Notes: generated by a model from the sequence alone, not told the origin. A DNA stretch of 9,248 bases from Deltaproteobacteria bacterium (GCA_026388445.1 JAPLJU010000149.1:1-9248); one strand, 5' to 3'. Positions 1 through 7,393 are shown, counted from the stretch's first letter. Translations and numbers: made by a program.

Positions 1-1
1 G

Positions 2-76
2 GAGAAGCATGGAGGATACAGCGAAAAAATAGAAACCCTGAAACCCTCCCTGTTCAAGTCTTGCTTCAAAAAATAG
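2..76 (+). CDS. Possible 3' end of an upstream gene (partial, unidentified)
   Basis: Reading from base 2, one frame stays open for 24 codons to a TAG at 74-76. The peptide is lysine-rich and ends in SCFKK. The stop lies just before the GAGGA ribosome binding site (81-85) of the fumarase alpha gene, which would fit a preceding operon gene. Another frame ends earlier (TAG at 28-30, tail MEDTAKK) and could equally be the real end. The tail is too short to assign to a family, so this is a weak call that depends on sequence left of the window. Confidence 0.22.
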   Translation, partial: EKHGGYSEKIETLKPSLFKSCFKK

Positions 77-94
77 TTCTGAGGAATGTCCCAC

Positions 95-946
95 ATGTCA
101 TCCCTTCGAGAAATTTCCTGTAAAACCATCCGGGATACGGTAGAGAGGCTCTTTCTCGAGGCGAGTACGGATCTCGGCAGAGACGTGCTCGGGGCGCTCA
201 AGAAAGCGGCTTCCGCCGAGAAATCCGAGCTGGGGCGGTTTGCCCTGGAGCGCATCATTGAAAATGCACGCGTAGCCCGGGAAGAAAGCCTTCCCCTCTG
301 CCAGGATACCGGCATGGCCGTCGTTTTCATGGAGATCGGCCAGGACGTTCATGTGACCGGCGGGAATCTCTACGATGCTATCCAGGAAGGTGTGCGAAGG
401 GCCTACCGGAAAGGCTACCTGCGAAAATCCCTCTGTGACCCGCTCAGCCGTGTGAACACGGGCGATAATACCCCCGCCGTCATACACACGGAGGTCGTCC
501 CCGGGGACCGTATCAGGTTCATGGCGATGCCCAAAGGCGGCGGCAGTGAAAACATGAGTTCCGTGAAGATGCTTCTTCCCACCACGGGCATCGAGGGGAT
601 CAGGAAACTCATCGTGGACAAGGTCAGGGAAGCGGGCCCCAACCCCTGTCCGCCCACGATTGTCGGCGTCGGCATCGGGGGATCCATCGAACAGGCAGCC
701 CTTCTGGCCAAAAAGGCTCTCCTGAGGCCGTTAGGCAAGAGGAACCGCCGGGACAACCGCCTGGCAAAACTCGAGGCGGAGACCCTGAAGGAGATCAACA
801 AACTGGGCATCGGTCCCCAGGGATACGGCGGCAGAAACACCTCCCTGGCCGTGCACGTGGAGATGATGCCCTGTCACATCGCATCTCTCCCCGTGGCCAT
901 AAACATCCAGTGTCACGCCGCGAGGCACAAAGAGACCGTCATCTAA
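95..946 (+). CDS. Fumarate hydratase class I, alpha subunit
   Basis: This is the large subunit of a two-subunit, oxygen-sensitive [4Fe-4S] fumarase that interconverts fumarate and (S)-malate in the cytoplasm. It corresponds to the N-terminal half of FumA-type enzymes and to TtdA. The three expected cluster cysteines are visible: LCQDTG (Cys69), NPCPP (Cys185) and NIQCHA (Cys273). Family segments GGGSENMSSVKML and TIVGVGIGG are also present. The 283-aa length is normal for the separate alpha subunit. I chose ATG 95 because GAGGA at 81-85 sits 9 nt upstream; the ATG at 86 directly abuts that site and would add only MSH. The beta gene follows after one base. L(+)-tartrate dehydratase (TtdA) is a close relative and cannot be fully excluded, but the next genes favour a central-carbon role. 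Confidence 0.93.
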   Translation: MSSLREISCKTIRDTVERLFLEASTDLGRDVLGALKKAASAEKSELGRFALERIIENARVAREESLPLCQDTGMAVVFMEIGQDVHVTGGNLYDAIQEGVRRAYRKGYLRKSLCDPLSRVNTGDNTPAVIHTEVVPGDRIRFMAMPKGGGSENMSSVKMLLPTTGIEGIRKLIVDKVREAGPNPCPPTIVGVGIGGSIEQAALLAKKALLRPLGKRNRRDNRLAKLEAETLKEINKLGIGPQGYGGRNTSLAVHVEMMPCHIASLPVAINIQCHAARHKETVI

Positions 947-947
947 G

Positions 948-1508
948 ATGAAGAAACCAAAGAGCATTCACACACCCCTCGATGATCGGGTCTGCCGGGG
1001 GCTCAGGGCCGGCGACAGGGTCCTCTTAAGCGGCGAGGTCTACACGGGGAGGGATGTGGCCCACCAGCGGCTTTACGAGGCGATATTGCGTTGCAAAAAA
1101 ATCCCCATCCCGATCCGCGGGGAAACCATCTTCTACGCGGCACCCACGCCGGCGAGGCCCGGGCGGATTATCGGTTCCATGGGTCCCACGACGAGTTCGC
1201 GGATGGACACTTACACGCCGAAACTCCTGGAGATGGGTTTGAAGGGTATGATCGGCAAGGGAAAGCGCTCGGCCGAGGTCATTGAGGCCATGAAGAAGTA
1301 CGGTGCTGTTTATTTCGGTGCCATCGGCGGCGTGGCGGCCCTCATGGCTCAATGCGTTCGGCGGGCCGAAATCGCGGCCTACGAGGAACTGGGACCCGAG
1401 GCCGTCATGAGGCTCACCGTGGAGGATCTCCCCCTTGTGGTCGTGAATGACGTCCAAGGGGGGGATCTCTACGAGAAAGCCCAACACCGCTTCAGGAGCA
1501 TAAAATAG
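948..1508 (+). CDS. Fumarate hydratase class I, beta subunit
   Basis: This 186-aa small subunit matches the C-terminal half of class I fumarases (TtdB-like) and should pair with the preceding alpha subunit. Visible family signatures are RPGRIIGSMGPTTSSRMD followed by GMIGKGKRS (substrate-binding and catalytic region), GAIGGVAALMAQ, and near the C-terminus DLPLVVVNDVQGGDLY. The ATG begins one base after the alpha stop and has no clear ribosome binding site of its own beyond purines in the end of the alpha gene, so translation is probably coupled. The length is normal for the family. The gene is followed by a T-rich stretch (1510-1515) with only a weak stem, so termination here is uncertain. 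Fumarase and tartrate dehydratase beta chains are hard to tell apart by eye. Confidence 0.93.
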   Translation: MKKPKSIHTPLDDRVCRGLRAGDRVLLSGEVYTGRDVAHQRLYEAILRCKKIPIPIRGETIFYAAPTPARPGRIIGSMGPTTSSRMDTYTPKLLEMGLKGMIGKGKRSAEVIEAMKKYGAVYFGAIGGVAALMAQCVRRAEIAAYEELGPEAVMRLTVEDLPLVVVNDVQGGDLYEKAQHRFRSIK

Positions 1509-1524
1509 TTTTTTTAAATAGCTA

Positions 1525-1553
1525 TTGACAGAGAAAGATAGTTCAGATAAAAA
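1525..1553 (+). promoter_or_regulatory. Putative sigma70 promoter of the por operon
   Basis: A perfect -35 box TTGACA (1525-1530) is followed after exactly 17 bp by TAAAAA (1548-1553), which matches four of six -10 consensus bases. It lies in the only sizeable gap (117 bp) between the fumarase and por genes, about 70 bp before the porC start. A 10-bp perfect palindrome AATAGCTATT (1517-1526) overlaps the start of the -35 box and could be an operator. The assignment rests on sequence match and position only. Confidence 0.55.
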
Positions 1554-1625
1554 ATCACCTTATGTTTTTAAACCCGCGCTGACCTCATTTCTGCAGTGCA
1601 AAAAAACAATCATGGAGAACAGGCA

Positions 1626-2180
1626 ATGATCGAGATCAGGTGGCATGGAAGAGGTGGCCAGGGAGCGGTCACTTCGGTGGAGATGCTTGCCATGGCGGCC
1701 ATCGAGGCAGGAAAATATGCACAGGGATTTCCGGCATTTGGCCCCGAAAGACGGGGGGCCCCGGTCATGGCCTTCAATCGCATATCCGAAAAACCCATCA
1801 AGATCCGCTCCGGCATTTACCGCCCCGATGTCGTCGTCGTGCTGGATCCCAGTCTGGTGGGTCTTGTTAACGTCACTGACGGGCTGAAGCCCGGCGGCGT
1901 TCTCGTCGTGAACACGTCAAAGCCGGCTTCCGAAATCAGAAAGGTTCTCAACTACAAGGGAAGGCTCTACACGGTGGATGCAACGCACATCGCGCGGGAG
2001 GAGCTCGGCGTCCCCATTGCCAACACGACCATGCTCGGGGCCGTGCTCAAGGCCACCGGGGTCCTGGCCCTCAAAGACCTCAGCGCCCCGCTGGCAGAGC
2101 GGTTCGGGCGTCTGGCGATCAAGAACGTGAAGGCCCTCAAGCGGGCATACGATGGCGTCAAAACGGCGCAAGCCGCCTAA
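1626..2180 (+). CDS. porC: Pyruvate:ferredoxin oxidoreductase, gamma subunit
   Basis: This is the gamma (catalytic-domain-III-like) subunit of a four-subunit 2-oxoacid:ferredoxin oxidoreductase, which converts pyruvate, CoA and oxidised ferredoxin to acetyl-CoA, CO2 and reduced ferredoxin in the cytoplasm. The protein opens with the hallmark HGRGGQG (residues 7-13), followed by GPERRGAPVMAF around residues 39-50, and ends in a helix-rich tail. The 184-aa length is typical. I chose ATG 1626, with GGAGA at 1615-1619 at good spacing; an upstream GTG at 1596 would add ten residues without family support. Its stop overlaps the first possible ATG of porD. The substrate is inferred to be pyruvate mainly from porA; gamma subunits of the 2-oxoglutarate and 2-oxoisovalerate enzymes look similar. 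Confidence 0.92.
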   Translation: MIEIRWHGRGGQGAVTSVEMLAMAAIEAGKYAQGFPAFGPERRGAPVMAFNRISEKPIKIRSGIYRPDVVVVLDPSLVGLVNVTDGLKPGGVLVVNTSKPASEIRKVLNYKGRLYTVDATHIAREELGVPIANTTMLGAVLKATGVLALKDLSAPLAERFGRLAIKNVKALKRAYDGVKTAQAA

Positions 2181-2197
2181 TGAAACAGAGGTTTTAT

Positions 2198-2506
2198 ATG
2201 AAAAAGAAAAAAGCAGTGAGCAAGAAATGGCCGGAAAAATGGCAGGAAGTCAACCCGGGCTGCATGGTTTTTATACCGGGCAATGCCAGTGCATTGCATA
2301 CGGGCAGCTGGCGGGCCCAGCGCCCGGTGCTGGACATCCAGAAATGCATCAAGTGCGGTCTCTGTTACATCTTCTGCCCCGAGGGGTGCATTTCCGAGGA
2401 CAGCGAGGGGTTCTTCAAGGCCAACCTGGATTACTGCAAAGGCTGCGGGATCTGTGCCCACGAGTGCTGGCCCGAGGCCATCGTGATGGTGGAAGAGGAG
2501 GAGTAA
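2198..2506 (+). CDS. porD: Pyruvate:ferredoxin oxidoreductase, delta (ferredoxin-like) subunit
   Basis: This small 2x[4Fe-4S] protein passes electrons from the TPP/Fe-S core of Por to external ferredoxin. Two complete cluster motifs are present: CIKCGLCYIFCPE and CKGCGICAHECWPE, both CxxCxxCxxxC. The N-terminus is lysine-rich, then comes a segment containing HTGSWRAQRPV, as is usual for PorD. I chose ATG 2198 because AGAGG (2187-2191) lies 6 nt upstream. ATG 2180 overlaps the porC stop in a TAATG and would add six residues; translational coupling from there is possible. The start is therefore less certain than the gene. porA begins one base after its stop. Confidence 0.93.
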   Translation: MKKKKAVSKKWPEKWQEVNPGCMVFIPGNASALHTGSWRAQRPVLDIQKCIKCGLCYIFCPEGCISEDSEGFFKANLDYCKGCGICAHECWPEAIVMVEEEE

Positions 2507-2507
2507 G

Positions 2508-3671
2508 ATGGGTAAACGTGTTGGAATGGAAGTAGGGATCGCGGCGGCGGAGGCCGTTGCCCTCTGTAACATCGATGTGGCAGCCGTTTATCCGATTACA
2601 CCTCAGTCCCACATTGCGGAGCATCTGGCCGACATCGTCCATGACGGGCGAATCAATGCCGAGTTCATCACCGTGGAGTCGGAGCATTCCTCGATCAGCG
2701 CCTGTGCGGGGGCCTCGGCGGCGGGTGCCAGGGTTTACACAGCCACAAGCTCCCAGGGGCTCATGCTGATGCACGAGATCCTCCCGATCGTCTCGGCCAT
2801 GAGGCTTCCCGTCGTCATGGGGAACGCCAACCGCGCCATTTCCGGACCGCTCAACATCTGGAACGACCACACGGACATCATGCCCCAGCGCGACTGCGGC
2901 TGGATCTGCATGTTTGCCGAGAACGGGCAGGAAGTCATCGACATGACGATCCAGTCCTTCAAGATTGCCGAGCATCCGGACGTGATGCTTCCCATCGTCC
3001 TCAACATCGACGGCTTCCAGCTCACGCACATGATCGAACCGATGGAATTTCCCAGCCAGGCGCAGGTCAACAGATTCCTGCCTCCGAGGAAACCCTTCGT
3101 CGCGCTGCATCCGGACAATCCCATCTCCATGGGGTGCTTCAACATGCCCGACATCTTCACGGAGTCGATGAAGGCGAAGGAGACGGCCCTCAGGAATTCG
3201 AAAAAGATCATCGTGAAGATCTGGAACGAATGGGGAAAGCTCTTCGGCCGTCACTACAGGCCGGTGGAAACCTACAAGGCGAAAGGTGCCAAGACCCTGA
3301 TCCTCACCATGGGTTCCATGGGTGAGACGGCATCGGTAGCGGTCGACGAGATGAGGAAAAAAGGCGCCTCTGTCGGGCTCGTGAAAATGAGGCTCTGGAG
3401 ACCTTTGCCGATAGAGGAGCTGCGGGCCGCCATCAAGGGGGCGAAGACCCTGATCGTCATGGATCGGGCCATCTCCTTCGGCGGTGCGGGCGGTCCCGTG
3501 GCGACGGACATCAAGTCCTATCTGTTCCAGGACAAGAGCCGGCCGAGGATCGTGAATTACATCATGGGTCTCGGGGGCCGCGACGTCACGGTGGATGATT
3601 TCATCGCCATGACTAAAAAGGCGGCGAAGAAGAAAGAAGACACTTTTGAATTTTACGGGGTGAGAGAATAA
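2508..3671 (+). CDS. porA: Pyruvate:ferredoxin oxidoreductase, alpha subunit
   Basis: This is the alpha subunit of Por, which carries the pyrimidine-side TPP contacts and substrate-binding residues. It shows AVYPITPQS (residues 26-34), TVESEHSS (55-62) and NRAISGPLNIWNDHTD (108-123). The last motif is characteristic of pyruvate-type PorA rather than KorA (2-oxoglutarate). The C-terminal part, with TLILTMGSMGE and LVKMRLWRPLP, matches the transketolase C-like domain II. The 387-aa length fits the stand-alone alpha subunit. A purine-rich GGAGGAG at the end of porD acts as ribosome binding site. The stop and the porB start overlap in a TAATG. Substrate preference (pyruvate versus a branched-chain 2-oxoacid) is inferred from motif similarity only. 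Confidence 0.95.
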   Translation: MGKRVGMEVGIAAAEAVALCNIDVAAVYPITPQSHIAEHLADIVHDGRINAEFITVESEHSSISACAGASAAGARVYTATSSQGLMLMHEILPIVSAMRLPVVMGNANRAISGPLNIWNDHTDIMPQRDCGWICMFAENGQEVIDMTIQSFKIAEHPDVMLPIVLNIDGFQLTHMIEPMEFPSQAQVNRFLPPRKPFVALHPDNPISMGCFNMPDIFTESMKAKETALRNSKKIIVKIWNEWGKLFGRHYRPVETYKAKGAKTLILTMGSMGETASVAVDEMRKKGASVGLVKMRLWRPLPIEELRAAIKGAKTLIVMDRAISFGGAGGPVATDIKSYLFQDKSRPRIVNYIMGLGGRDVTVDDFIAMTKKAAKKKEDTFEFYGVRE

Positions 3672-4627
3672 TGACGCTTGTACAGAATTTTGAGATATTT
3701 GCGCCGAAGCTGATCGACCGGAAGGAATATTTCAGTCCCGGGCACCGTGCCTGCCAGGGTTGCGGCGAAGTGCTCGCACTGCGGATCATCCTCAAGGCCC
3801 TCGGCGATGACGTGGTCATATCCAACGCCACGGGCTGCATGGAGATTATCTCCACGGCCTATCCCCAGACGGCCTGGGAAGTTCCCTATATCCACGTGGC
3901 CTTTGAAAATGCCGCCGCTGTCGGTTCCGGTGTGGAAGCGGCCCTTAAGGCCCTCAGGCGCAAAGGCAGGATTCCCGATCGCTACGTCAAGTCCGTGGCC
4001 ATCGCGGGCGATGGCGGGACGGCCGACATCGGTCTCCAGGCCCTCTCCGGGGCCATGGAGCGGGGCCACGACCTCATGTTCGTCTGCCTGGACAACGAGG
4101 CTTACATGAACACGGGCATCCAACGATCCTCGGAGACTCCTTTCATGGCGGCCACGACGACATCCCCCGCCGGCAAGGAGATCAAGGGACAGAGGACGGG
4201 GAAGAAGAACGTGCCAGAGATCATGGTCGCCCACGGTGTACCCTATGTGGCGACGGCCTGCCCGAGCTATCCCATCGATCTCGTGAACAAGGTGAAAAAG
4301 GCAAAGGCGGTCAAGGGTCCTTCCTATCTCCATGTTTTTTCCATGTGTCCCACGGGCTGGCGCTGTGCCTCCGAGATCACGATCAAGCTCGGCAAGCTCG
4401 TCGTCGAAACGGGAGTCTTCCCTCTCTACGAAGTGGAAAACGGCAAATACCGCCTCACCATGGAGATGCCCAAGAAGCTAAGGCCCGTCGAGGACTACCT
4501 GAAGCACCAGGGGCGCTTCAGGCACCTGTCGGCCGACGATATCAAGCTGGTGCAGAAAAAGGTGGATTACGAAATCAAGAAGCTGATGGACAAGGTAGGC
4601 GGCTTGAAGGGCTGGGACGAGAAATAA
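3671..4627 (+). CDS. porB: Pyruvate:ferredoxin oxidoreductase, beta subunit (TPP-binding)
   Basis: The beta subunit binds thiamine diphosphate and the proximal [4Fe-4S] cluster of Por. Cluster cysteines are visible in RACQGCGE (Cys28, Cys31), NATGCME (Cys56) and SMCPTGW (Cys226), the usual four-ligand pattern. The TPP/Mg motif begins GDGGTADIG (113-121) and ends CLDNEAYMNTG (139-149). The 318-aa length is typical. The gene overlaps porA by one base, giving the order gamma-delta-alpha-beta found in many anaerobes. The next gene starts 36 bp downstream, so co-transcription with the redox genes is likely. An alternative frame that runs from inside porB into the next gene is not used. Confidence 0.95.
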   Translation: MTLVQNFEIFAPKLIDRKEYFSPGHRACQGCGEVLALRIILKALGDDVVISNATGCMEIISTAYPQTAWEVPYIHVAFENAAAVGSGVEAALKALRRKGRIPDRYVKSVAIAGDGGTADIGLQALSGAMERGHDLMFVCLDNEAYMNTGIQRSSETPFMAATTTSPAGKEIKGQRTGKKNVPEIMVAHGVPYVATACPSYPIDLVNKVKKAKAVKGPSYLHVFSMCPTGWRCASEITIKLGKLVVETGVFPLYEVENGKYRLTMEMPKKLRPVEDYLKHQGRFRHLSADDIKLVQKKVDYEIKKLMDKVGGLKGWDEK

Positions 4628-4662
4628 CGGGGCAAAAAATAAAAAGACAGGATGTGTCAGGA

Positions 4663-6576
4663 ATGAGCGACGTATTATTCAGCAGCTGGGATGGCAGGGT
4701 GTTGGACAACCGCAAGGCCGCGGCAAAGAAAGACGCCGGTGCGGGTGTGCCGACAAAGCTCAACGGACATCAGGTAGCGGCCCTCATCGGATGGAACGGC
4801 CTGGTGGTCACCGACGCAAAGGCGGATATCCCTTCCCTTGCCCTAGCCTACCTCCGGGAAGCGAGGAAGCTCTCCTGCGGGGAGTGCTCCGTTTGCCAGA
4901 TCGGCATCGACAAGATGATCGACATGATGGAGAACATGGCTGCGGGAAAAGGAAAGAAGGGTGACCTTGCCGAGATGGAGCGGGTCATCAAGGGTGTCTC
5001 CGAGCTCAGCAAGTGCAACTTCGGCAGGGCCTCCGCCCTGGTCCCGATCCTGGACGCCATCCGGTATTTCGGTGATGAATTCCAGGCCCTGGCGGCCGGC
5101 CGGAAGAAACTGCAGAAGAAGTCCTATGCCTCGGCCGTCACGGCGCCCTGCATGGCCGCCTGTCCGGCGAGTCTTGACATACCGGGTTACATCGAACTCA
5201 TCCGGAATAACAAGTTCGTCGATTCCCTCAACCTGATCCGTGAGAGGTGCATCCTGCCGGGTGTGATCGGCCGTGCCTGCACCCATCCCTGCGAGGATGA
5301 CTGCGTGAGGAATGACATCGATGAGACTCTTGCCATCAGGCTTTTGAAGCGGGCGGCGGCGGATTTTGACCGGGATCAGGGCGGAAGCGCTCTCGGTGCG
5401 TCGGCAAAGGAAAAGGCCGACAAAGTGGCCGTTATCGGCGCCGGCCCAGCGGGTCTCGCCGTGGCCTATCATCTCCGGCGCATGGGCTACGGGGTCACGA
5501 TTTTTGAAGCCCTTCCCAAGGGCGGGGGGATGGCCACCGTGGGAATTCCCGACTACCGCCTCCCGAAGGATGTTATCAATCATGAGACCGATCTCATCCG
5601 TAACATGGGTGTCAAAATAGAGTACAACCGGCGGGTCGATAAATTAGACCTCGAGGATCTCAAGCGGCAGGGCTTCAGGGCCGTCTTCCTCGGTGTGGGC
5701 GCCCACAAGGGAACAAAGATCGGCTGCGAGGGGGAGGAGGCGGTCTGCGCGGATTTCGTGCAGGGGTCCGAGTTCCTTCGCGACCTGAGCCTCGGGAAAA
5801 AGATTGAGCCCAGGAAGAAGGTTGTCATCATCGGCGGCGGGAATGTGGCCATCGACTGCGCCAGGAGCTGCCTGCGCCTCGGCTTCAAGGATGTGGAGAT
5901 CCTGTACAGGAGATCACGAAAGGAAATGCCTGCGAACGACGAGGAGATCGAACATGCCCTGGAAGAAGGCGTGAAGATCCGGTACCTTGTTGCACCCGTC
6001 TGTGTGTTCATGAAAGAGGGGAAAGTGACGACCATCGAGTGCCGGAAGATGAAACTCGGGGAGCCCGATGAAAGCGGAAGGCGTCGGCCCATCCCCGTGC
6101 CGGGGTCTGAATACAAGGCCGCGACCGAAATGGTCATCGCGGCCACCGGCCAGGTGCCGGACCTTGCCTTCATCGTCGACAAAGAACAGCTCGGCGTGAC
6201 CGGCTGGGGAACCATCAAGGCGGACCCCGTGAGTTACCGGACCCAACTCGAGGGGGTCTTCGCGGGAGGCGACTGCGTTCTGGGACCCGCCACACTCATC
6301 GAGGCCCTCGATGCGGGAAATAAGGCCGCCCGGAGCATCGACGCCTACATCCGGGGGAAGAGATACGAGCCCGGTATTTCTTTCAAGGGGATCGACGTCG
6401 GCAAGCAGAGGGTCGAGGGTTATGTTTCGTCAAGGCCCGAAGAGAAGGTGAAATTCCTGGATCCCGCGGTCCGGGGAGGAAGCTTCGCGGAGGTCGAGGG
6501 AGGTTACGGCGCATCGCAGGCCATCAAAGAGGCGGAGAGGTGCCTCCGCTGCTACCGGCTGGTGGTTTGGGAGTGA
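4663..6576 (+). CDS. NuoF-type [4Fe-4S] domain fused to GltD/NfnB-like FAD-NAD(P) oxidoreductase
   Basis: This 637-aa protein is probably a soluble electron-transfer flavoprotein. Residues about 35-145 resemble only the C-terminal N3-cluster domain of NuoF/HoxF, with ligands SCGECSVC (Cys72, 75, 78) and SKCNFG (Cys118). The NuoF NADH- and FMN-binding domains are absent. From about residue 160 it is a glutamate-synthase-small-subunit type module: cluster region APCMAACPAS (Cys163, 167) with RACTHPCEDDC (Cys206, 210, 214), FAD fold VAVIGAGPAG (255-264), NAD(P) fold VVIIGGGNVAID (387-398), ATGQVPD and FAGGD. A RCLRC motif (Cys627, 630) lies near the C-terminus. I chose ATG 4663, with ACAGGA about 10 nt upstream; the upstream open frame lies inside porB. 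Nothing in the window encodes a large glutamate synthase subunit, so a glutamate synthase role is unlikely. Moving electrons between NAD(P)H and Por-linked ferredoxin is my inference. Confidence 0.85.
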   Translation: MSDVLFSSWDGRVLDNRKAAAKKDAGAGVPTKLNGHQVAALIGWNGLVVTDAKADIPSLALAYLREARKLSCGECSVCQIGIDKMIDMMENMAAGKGKKGDLAEMERVIKGVSELSKCNFGRASALVPILDAIRYFGDEFQALAAGRKKLQKKSYASAVTAPCMAACPASLDIPGYIELIRNNKFVDSLNLIRERCILPGVIGRACTHPCEDDCVRNDIDETLAIRLLKRAAADFDRDQGGSALGASAKEKADKVAVIGAGPAGLAVAYHLRRMGYGVTIFEALPKGGGMATVGIPDYRLPKDVINHETDLIRNMGVKIEYNRRVDKLDLEDLKRQGFRAVFLGVGAHKGTKIGCEGEEAVCADFVQGSEFLRDLSLGKKIEPRKKVVIIGGGNVAIDCARSCLRLGFKDVEILYRRSRKEMPANDEEIEHALEEGVKIRYLVAPVCVFMKEGKVTTIECRKMKLGEPDESGRRRPIPVPGSEYKAATEMVIAATGQVPDLAFIVDKEQLGVTGWGTIKADPVSYRTQLEGVFAGGDCVLGPATLIEALDAGNKAARSIDAYIRGKRYEPGISFKGIDVGKQRVEGYVSSRPEEKVKFLDPAVRGGSFAEVEGGYGASQAIKEAERCLRCYRLVVWE

Positions 6577-6577
6577 G

Positions 6578-6659
6578 CTGGTCCATCTAGTCTATCTGGT
6601 CTATTTGGTCTTTTTCGTCGAAAGGAAGGACTAAAGAGACCGAAAAGACGGAATGACTG
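6578..6659. repeat. Phased 9-bp GTC array facing an in-register GAC array (imperfect hairpin)
   Basis: The 109-bp gap between the two redox genes opens with 9-bp units of the type CTGGTCTAT. GTC triplets recur at 6581, 6590, 6599, 6608 and 6617. They are followed by GAC triplets at 6629, 6638, 6647 and 6655. The three inner GTC/GAC pairs lie at exactly mirrored positions and the fourth is off by one base, so the whole folds as one long imperfect stem-loop with several G-U pairs and mismatches. It is neither a typical terminator (no T-run follows) nor coding. It may be an intercistronic RNA structure or a degenerate repeat family. Confidence 0.6.
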
Positions 6660-6685
6660 AATAGAGTTTAACCGAGGGAATTAAG

Positions 6686-7393
6686 ATGATAACAATCAAG
6701 ATAGACGGTCGCAAAGTCAGAGCAAAAGAAGGGGCCACGGTGTTGCAGGCGGCGCAGGAGTTGAGGATCGAAATTCCCACCCTTTGTTCCTACAAGGATC
6801 TCAGCCCCTTCGGTGCCTGCCGTCTCTGCGTCGTGGAGGTCAAGGCAAATGGCAAGTGGCAGCTTGCGACTTCCTGCGACGCGCCGGTGAAGGAGGGGAT
6901 GGAAGTCCGCACGAATACCGACCGTGTCAAAGAGGGAAGAAAGCTCGCGGCGGAACTCCTGTATTACCGGTACCCCACGACCGGCGCCGTTCGTGAGATA
7001 GCGGGGAAACTCGGCGTGGATGTGGCCGAGGGAAAAGCGGATGACCATGACTGTATCCTCTGCGGGCTCTGCACGAGGACCTGCCACGAGGTCGTGGGGG
7101 TTGATGCCCTCACGTTCATGGATCGCGGCCCCGGGCGCAACATTGACCAGCCGAAGATCGAATACATCGCCGACGCCTGCATCGGTTGCGGGTCCTGCGC
7201 CTTTGTCTGTCCCACGGGATTCGTGAAGATGGAAGACAAGGGTCATCAACGGACGATCTGGGGCAAGGACTTCAAGATGGAGTCCTGCGGGGTCTGCGGA
7301 AGATACTTTGCCCCTGTCGATCAGCTGACATGGATCAGCAAGAAGACGGGTGTGCCCTACGAGAGGCTCAAGACCTGTACCAGTTGCAGGTAG
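6686..7393 (+). CDS. NuoG/HoxU-like 2Fe-2S and 4Fe-4S protein
   Basis: This 235-aa iron-sulfur protein resembles the N-terminal part of NuoG, or the HoxU diaphorase subunit. A plant-type [2Fe-2S] domain has ligands TLC (Cys34), GACRLC (Cys45, 48) and TSC (Cys64). Two [4Fe-4S] motifs follow: CILCGLCTRTC (Cys123-133) and CIGCGSCAFVC (Cys165-175). The HxxxCxxCxxxxxC motif that binds the N5 cluster in NuoG is missing. A C-terminal pair of CxxC motifs (CGVC at 201-204, CTSC at 231-234) could bind zinc or another cluster. ATG 6686 has GAGGG (6674-6678) 7 nt upstream. With the preceding flavoprotein it probably forms a heteromeric electron-transfer complex. No hydrogenase, formate dehydrogenase or membrane Nuo subunit is present here. 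Confidence 0.85.
   Translation: MITIKIDGRKVRAKEGATVLQAAQELRIEIPTLCSYKDLSPFGACRLCVVEVKANGKWQLATSCDAPVKEGMEVRTNTDRVKEGRKLAAELLYYRYPTTGAVREIAGKLGVDVAEGKADDHDCILCGLCTRTCHEVVGVDALTFMDRGPGRNIDQPKIEYIADACIGCGSCAFVCPTGFVKMEDKGHQRTIWGKDFKMESCGVCGRYFAPVDQLTWISKKTGVPYERLKTCTSCR

Noticed and set aside
2415..3254. 279-codon open frame on the minus strand opposite porA
   Set aside because: It lies wholly opposite porD/porA, which carry clear family motifs. The translation is Arg/His/Asp-rich with no recognisable domain, as expected for an antisense shadow in GC-rich DNA. The same holds for the long minus frames at 415-840, 1026-1487, 3653-4333, 4843-5583, 5580-6218 and 6668-7459.
4345..4662. Upstream extension of the NuoF/GltD fusion into porB
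   Set aside because: The extra 106 codons are porB read in another frame and show no family similarity. ATG 4663 has a usable ribosome binding site and begins just before the conserved region.
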